Origin: Phytomonas francai
Taxonomy: Eukaryota > Euglenozoa > Kinetoplastea > Trypanosomatida > Trypanosomatidae
Direction of reading: 5' to 3'
Length of the DNA: 64,000 nt
Assembly: GCA_001766655.1 (NCBI GenBank)
Contig: MJCC01000005.1
Span: 444,422 to 508,421, forward strand
The notes beneath the pieces are model-generated. The model had not been told where the DNA came from, searched no databases, and was given only the letters and a program-made list of their open reading frames with translations. This document shows, one piece after another, positions 61,901-64,000 of the stretch. The position numbers and the translations under genes were made by a program. The stretch's first letter is position 1, and the number at the start of each line of letters is the position of its first letter.

Positions 61901-62797
61901 TATGCCACCCTTGCTAAATTTATGCAGCATATGTGTGAGAGCGCAGACCTCGTGTGTGCTTTCAAGGCGGCAACCAACGCCGAGGAAAACCAGCGATTAG
62001 CCAGAGCTGTCTACAATCGCCTGCTTGAAAACGCATGCTTTGTGCAGACCCTCAAACACGATCGCAAGTCGCTTACGACGCTGCTGAAGAATCCGGAGGC
62101 GCTGAGTCCGTTGCTGCTTCTTGGATACCTCCACCATGTTTTAAACCGGTTTTTGCAGCGCCCCGTCAAGGCGTCGTTTTCGTCTTATATGCTGCGAATT
62201 ACGGCGACGGATACGCAGGACTGGATGACGGCGGTTTACTTTTTTAAGTGCATTCGATCGCCGACGAGGGCGGAGCGGTGTTTGGTCGTGCGGGCCTCGA
62301 GGGGCTGCCCGGACGCCGTGCGTTATTTTGTGGGCAGCCGCCGCTTTCTGCAGGGCTGCCCGGAGCAGGTCGTGGTGTGGTGCGATGAGGGGATCGACCC
62401 TGCGGAGAAGTGGCGTGCGTCGCTTCGTTTGTTTGAGGCCGCCGCGAGGGCGTCTGTGGGGGAAGAATCCCCGACGACGTCGGCCGCCGAGAAGGCGTGC
62501 GATTTGGAGAAACTTGGCGATGAAAACGCAAACGCAACCGATTCGGATGTATCTGAAAGCATCCTTCAGGGCCTTATTTCTAAATGGACCGACGTGGATT
62601 GCGTGCGAGCGTTGGAGCTTCTTCGCCGCGCTGGATTTGTGCGTTGGAAAGCTGAGATGGGGCCGGAAGGCACCAACCCCAGACCGCCACCCAGCGAGAA
62701 TTGTGGGGAAAGGACTGACGATGGAAACGAGCTTCATGTAGTCCAAATGATCCGAACCCAGCAGAGGCGGTGTCTGGCGTCATCAGCTTCAGATTAA
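58949..62797 (+). CDS. Large helical-repeat orphan protein with recurring W-x-x-A/V motifs
   Basis: 1282 residues, no named family recognised. Helical hairpins recur with a Trp near the start of a helix: GQWGQALATV (about 271), PDWRQALEVL, GSWAEAIALA (about 422), GDWRSVLHAP, GKWETAASVY (about 725) and QDWMTAVYFF (about 1092). This spacing resembles the degenerate PPR/TPR-like repeat proteins that are frequent among kinetoplastid mitochondrial RNA and mitoribosome factors. A mitochondrial RNA role is inference, supported weakly by the neighbouring uL13m gene. The N-terminus (MMRLSGLSRSNINND) is only weakly presequence-like. The frame extends to a TTG at 58913, and the first in-frame ATG is 58949. 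A GC-rich patch lies at about 59.24-59.55 kb. Confidence 0.85.
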   Translation: MMRLSGLSRSNINNDIQLLLRKWKEFSTGASVSKNAAEVLLNLLRETTQVASFSSSSPLDAASKDGISSSWPATSAGSTELLALDSPARVLFGEPRNSALIWKTLRRNRVPWRETCALMPPQLAVLSAHQREYIERRGRNRPWSFSRLVLESWGLADPDLVDVFRRLRGCRTVVGFAQEVSAALRGRPWLRQVLPVPADVLGHIYQLGMGPAPGSREGDPTKCPLSASEEALLTLELCKKLALTGLELLPVSTREQLVIDYARLHAHGGQWGQALATVRSSRVVRLSKKVNFAQYVRDRSLWAKADLAAREAPRAVIAAPDWRQALEVLNRFPDHDDAQLDFLSRSDVILGSSESFSWSECLSIFSKITPAKQTYGVLRKSILDRLPRKCAKFIVLMAHALEHVGPRMYAGTLIRRLEMLKKKGSWAEAIALACGAKCYDLALNLTPHLPIPNMYELPVDLITYEKDVLALSGVHSVRDASSRVYPHITNPNQTPVDVNQLTYPQLLARALYGDWRSVLHAPAALSDSRLRSLLAAKRITEDQRNDVGRVECHLFSNVDITQLVLSCASAQDLQYFLKVLPPSISTALKRTLPLPLIDSNVISPFHAYRNFLDSPAKLVTIEDCHALCDLIVNYLRTDATQGSCNRETLLLRELARCGAQGRIQLASSETYGLALAFLRACKNLKCRPESSTACKAFTMIPSPKLDVNFSAMSVGVNALNLSGKWETAASVYARWRRKQCEGALPDPPSRQRMANPLIPDRREELADVFARIVYYAPPHQRAGWARKIWKEQRTKFSILLQELIVGDTREVSRILQETTTLLRQGEDDYHGTKKHISIRTKEALILEKKKLLGASFCTLHTEATLRYIVRASGKERVEPGDLDEHGFQRLLKVLPGHIAAEAIFSLHEQNSETVEDHWLMLAMANPDVSAEQLTRLRAVRPYSAVVSSVYTLALGVLEKNPTAALKGLLRLVMISENSPSQRSLYATLAKFMQHMCESADLVCAFKAATNAEENQRLARAVYNRLLENACFVQTLKHDRKSLTTLLKNPEALSPLLLLGYLHHVLNRFLQRPVKASFSSYMLRITATDTQDWMTAVYFFKCIRSPTRAERCLVVRASRGCPDAVRYFVGSRRFLQGCPEQVVVWCDEGIDPAEKWRASLRLFEAAARASVGEESPTTSAAEKACDLEKLGDENANATDSDVSESILQGLISKWTDVDCVRALELLRRAGFVRWKAEMGPEGTNPRPPPSENCGERTDDGNELHVVQMIRTQQRRCLASSASD

Positions 62798-62805
62798 ATT
62801 TTCGT

Positions 62806-62836
<31 letters not shown>

Positions 62837-63069
62837 TCGAATGCATTGACAATTGCGATGATGGGTGTATTTTTCTTCCCCTTTTGTTTGACGGTACAGT
62901 GCATTTTTAATCCTAGCGAAGGCTCTTGGTGGATAAAAGCATTCTAACGGCTCTCGCCTGACCTCAACGTTTTTGTCTGAACAGCTTTCTTTTTGTTGTT
63001 TCCAATCAAGGTAGAAAGTAAAAATTAAAAAAGGAAAAGATCGTTAGTTTTAGGTTATACCATTTGCAC
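62798..63069. other. Intergenic region with (GT)nG17
   Basis: Starting about 11 bases after the stop, a GT repeat runs into 17 consecutive Gs (62819-62835), the longest G run in the window. The rest is AT-rich with no gene. Confidence 0.7.
62803..62835. repeat. (GT)n followed by G17
   Basis: GT-rich microsatellite joined to a homopolymer of 17 Gs in the 3' flank of the 1282-residue gene. Confidence 0.9.
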
Positions 63070-63118
63070 CTTTTCTTGCCCTTTTCCCCCTTTTTGCTTT
63101 TTGATTCATCCATTTTAG
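63070..63118 (+). promoter_or_regulatory. Candidate spliced-leader acceptor for IPK1
   Basis: A long C/T-rich tract (about 63070-63102) is followed by the first AG at 63117-63118. The first ATG afterwards is at 63133 (a short upstream frame) and the coding ATG is at 63137. Confidence 0.55.
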
Positions 63119-63132
63119 CAATTACCCTTTAT

Positions 63133-63153
63133 ATGTATGTGCGAGACGGGTGA
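63133..63153 (+). promoter_or_regulatory. Six-codon upstream frame overlapping the IPK1 start
   Basis: The first ATG downstream of the splice acceptor opens a frame of six codons ending at TGA (63151-63153), and it overlaps the IPK1 start codon at 63137 in another frame. Ribosomes would need leaky scanning or reinitiation to translate IPK1. Confidence 0.4.
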
Positions 63154-64000
63154 GGTTGATGCGGGTGAGGTCGTATTTTTAGGATTGGGTCGTCGAAATA
63201 TCGTCCTTAGCGTTTCCACCTCCGAGCTGGAAAAGTATGGCGTCACTGCATTTCCGCGCAGTCCGGAGGGGAAACCCTTTCCGGACGCCGTCGCCGTGCG
63301 CATCAGCGAGGAGCCCCAAAAGGAGTGCGGGGAGTGCCTCCGCGCGTTAGGGCCCTTCGTCGGGCCGCGCGCGGTCGTCGGGCTCCCGCGCGCGCTTCGG
63401 GAGCGTCTCTCGGCGGCGGTCCCGCGGCGCCACCTCCCGCTCCTCCACCGCGCCGCCGAGGCGATGCTGCTCCCCGACTTCACGCTCGACCCCGCCGCCC
63501 TCCTCGGCCTCCGCCCGGGCGCTTCTTTTTCTTCTTCTTCTTCTTCCTTTTATCCCTTTCCGCCGCGGATCGCGGACTACACCGTCGAGTTGAAGCCGAA
63601 GGGCGCGTGGCGGCCGCCGCGGGTCGTCGGGGTCGCCGTCGACGGCGTCGCCGAGGTCCTCGCGGCCGCCCAGCGCACGCACTGCGCGTACGCCCGCCGC
63701 GAAGCCCTCCGGCGCCTCGAGGCGCCCGCGCAAGCGGACGAAAAAGGAAACGCCGAAAGAGAAGCCGGGGAAGAAAAGGGAGAAGGGGGGGCGGCGTACT
63801 GCCCGAACCTCCTCTTCCGCGCGGACGCGTCGACGCGGGAGGGGCTTCGGCGCCTCGCGGGGGCCCCGCGAAAGAACCTCCGCGTCGTGCGCGTCCACGG
63901 CGCGAGGGTCGCGCGGCTCGGCCTCGACGGCGCCCACCGCCTCGCGCCGGCGGAGCTCGACGGGCTCGCGGAGGCCCTCGACGCGTGCGGCCTCGCGCCG
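63137..64000 (+). CDS. IPK1: Inositol-pentakisphosphate 2-kinase, 5' part (runs off the window)
   Basis: 288 codons are visible and open to the window edge. The family enzyme phosphorylates InsP5 at the 2 position to make InsP6. Matches to eukaryotic IPK1 occur in the right order: FLGLGRRNIVLSV for the nucleotide-binding start (family G-x-G-x-x-N), AEAMLLPDFT (family GYAMxLPNLT), the hallmark DYTVELKPKGAW (family VEIKPKxG), and CPNLLFRADASTREGLRRLA (family CPLDLFSG..R). A Ser homopolymer (SFSSSSSSF) is encoded by a TTC/TCT stretch near 63522-63549. The kinase C-terminal half lies outside the window. Most of the visible part is extremely GC-rich from about 63.24 kb. The ATG at 63137 is the only in-frame start before the conserved region. 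Confidence 0.82.
   Translation, partial: MCETGEVDAGEVVFLGLGRRNIVLSVSTSELEKYGVTAFPRSPEGKPFPDAVAVRISEEPQKECGECLRALGPFVGPRAVVGLPRALRERLSAAVPRRHLPLLHRAAEAMLLPDFTLDPAALLGLRPGASFSSSSSSFYPFPPRIADYTVELKPKGAWRPPRVVGVAVDGVAEVLAAAQRTHCAYARREALRRLEAPAQADEKGNAEREAGEEKGEGGAAYCPNLLFRADASTREGLRRLAGAPRKNLRVVRVHGARVARLGLDGAHRLAPAELDGLAEALDACGLAP

Overview
The window looks like nuclear chromosomal DNA of a kinetoplastid, most likely a trypanosomatid. All recognisable protein genes (about 22) lie on the + strand and have no introns. They are separated by AT-rich gaps that carry polypyrimidine tracts followed by AG, as expected for polycistronic transcription resolved by spliced-leader trans-splicing. The strongest marker is the topoisomerase IB gene. 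It encodes only the large subunit and stops without the catalytic-tyrosine domain, which is the split arrangement known from kinetoplastids. A PEX1 gene fits glycosome (peroxisome-type) biogenesis. The genetic code looks standard: the long conserved frames are open and end in TAA, TAG or TGA.

Layout. 1-3.9 kb: AT-rich, no convincing gene. 4.0-5.3 kb: a glyoxalase II-like gene broken by an in-frame TAA. 5.8-26.5 kb: CPSF73, topoisomerase IB large subunit, an LRR/Sfi1-like/coiled-coil protein, a CID-CCCH-RanBP2 zinc-finger protein, a CtlX-type amidinotransferase, a mitochondrial-type TPR protein, RUVBL1, a SET-domain methyltransferase and PEX1. 26.7-26.9 kb: a divergent tRNA pair, Pro(CGG) on the - strand and Thr(CGT) on the + strand. 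27.0-29.5 kb: a gene-free region with long G and C runs, read here as a head-to-tail boundary between two transcription units. 29.6-52.3 kb: an AT-richer block with a 1983-residue orphan, a PDCD2-like protein, an ankyrin protein, a type I membrane protein with a proline-rich tail, an 898-residue orphan, PI 4-kinase III-beta, adenosine kinase, an NDUFB9-like LYR protein and a membrane metallophosphoesterase. 53.6-64 kb: ribosomal protein eL21, V-ATPase subunit A, mitochondrial ribosomal protein uL13m, a 1282-residue helical-repeat orphan, and the 5' part of an inositol-pentakisphosphate 2-kinase gene that runs off the window.

The genes do not form a functional operon. Order follows transcription units rather than pathways, although small themes exist: RNA 3'-end processing (CPSF73 and possibly the CID protein), mitochondrion (TPR protein, NDUFB9-like, uL13m, possibly the 1282-residue protein), and membrane or phosphoinositide biology (PI4K, IPK1, V-ATPase, the two type I membrane proteins).

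Three large-scale patterns stand out. GC content is strongly mosaic, with very GC-rich segments that begin and end inside single reading frames. TA-rich microsatellites sit just 3' of many stop codons. Four of the five G or C runs of 11 or more that I found lie in the 2.6 kb around the proposed transcription-unit boundary.
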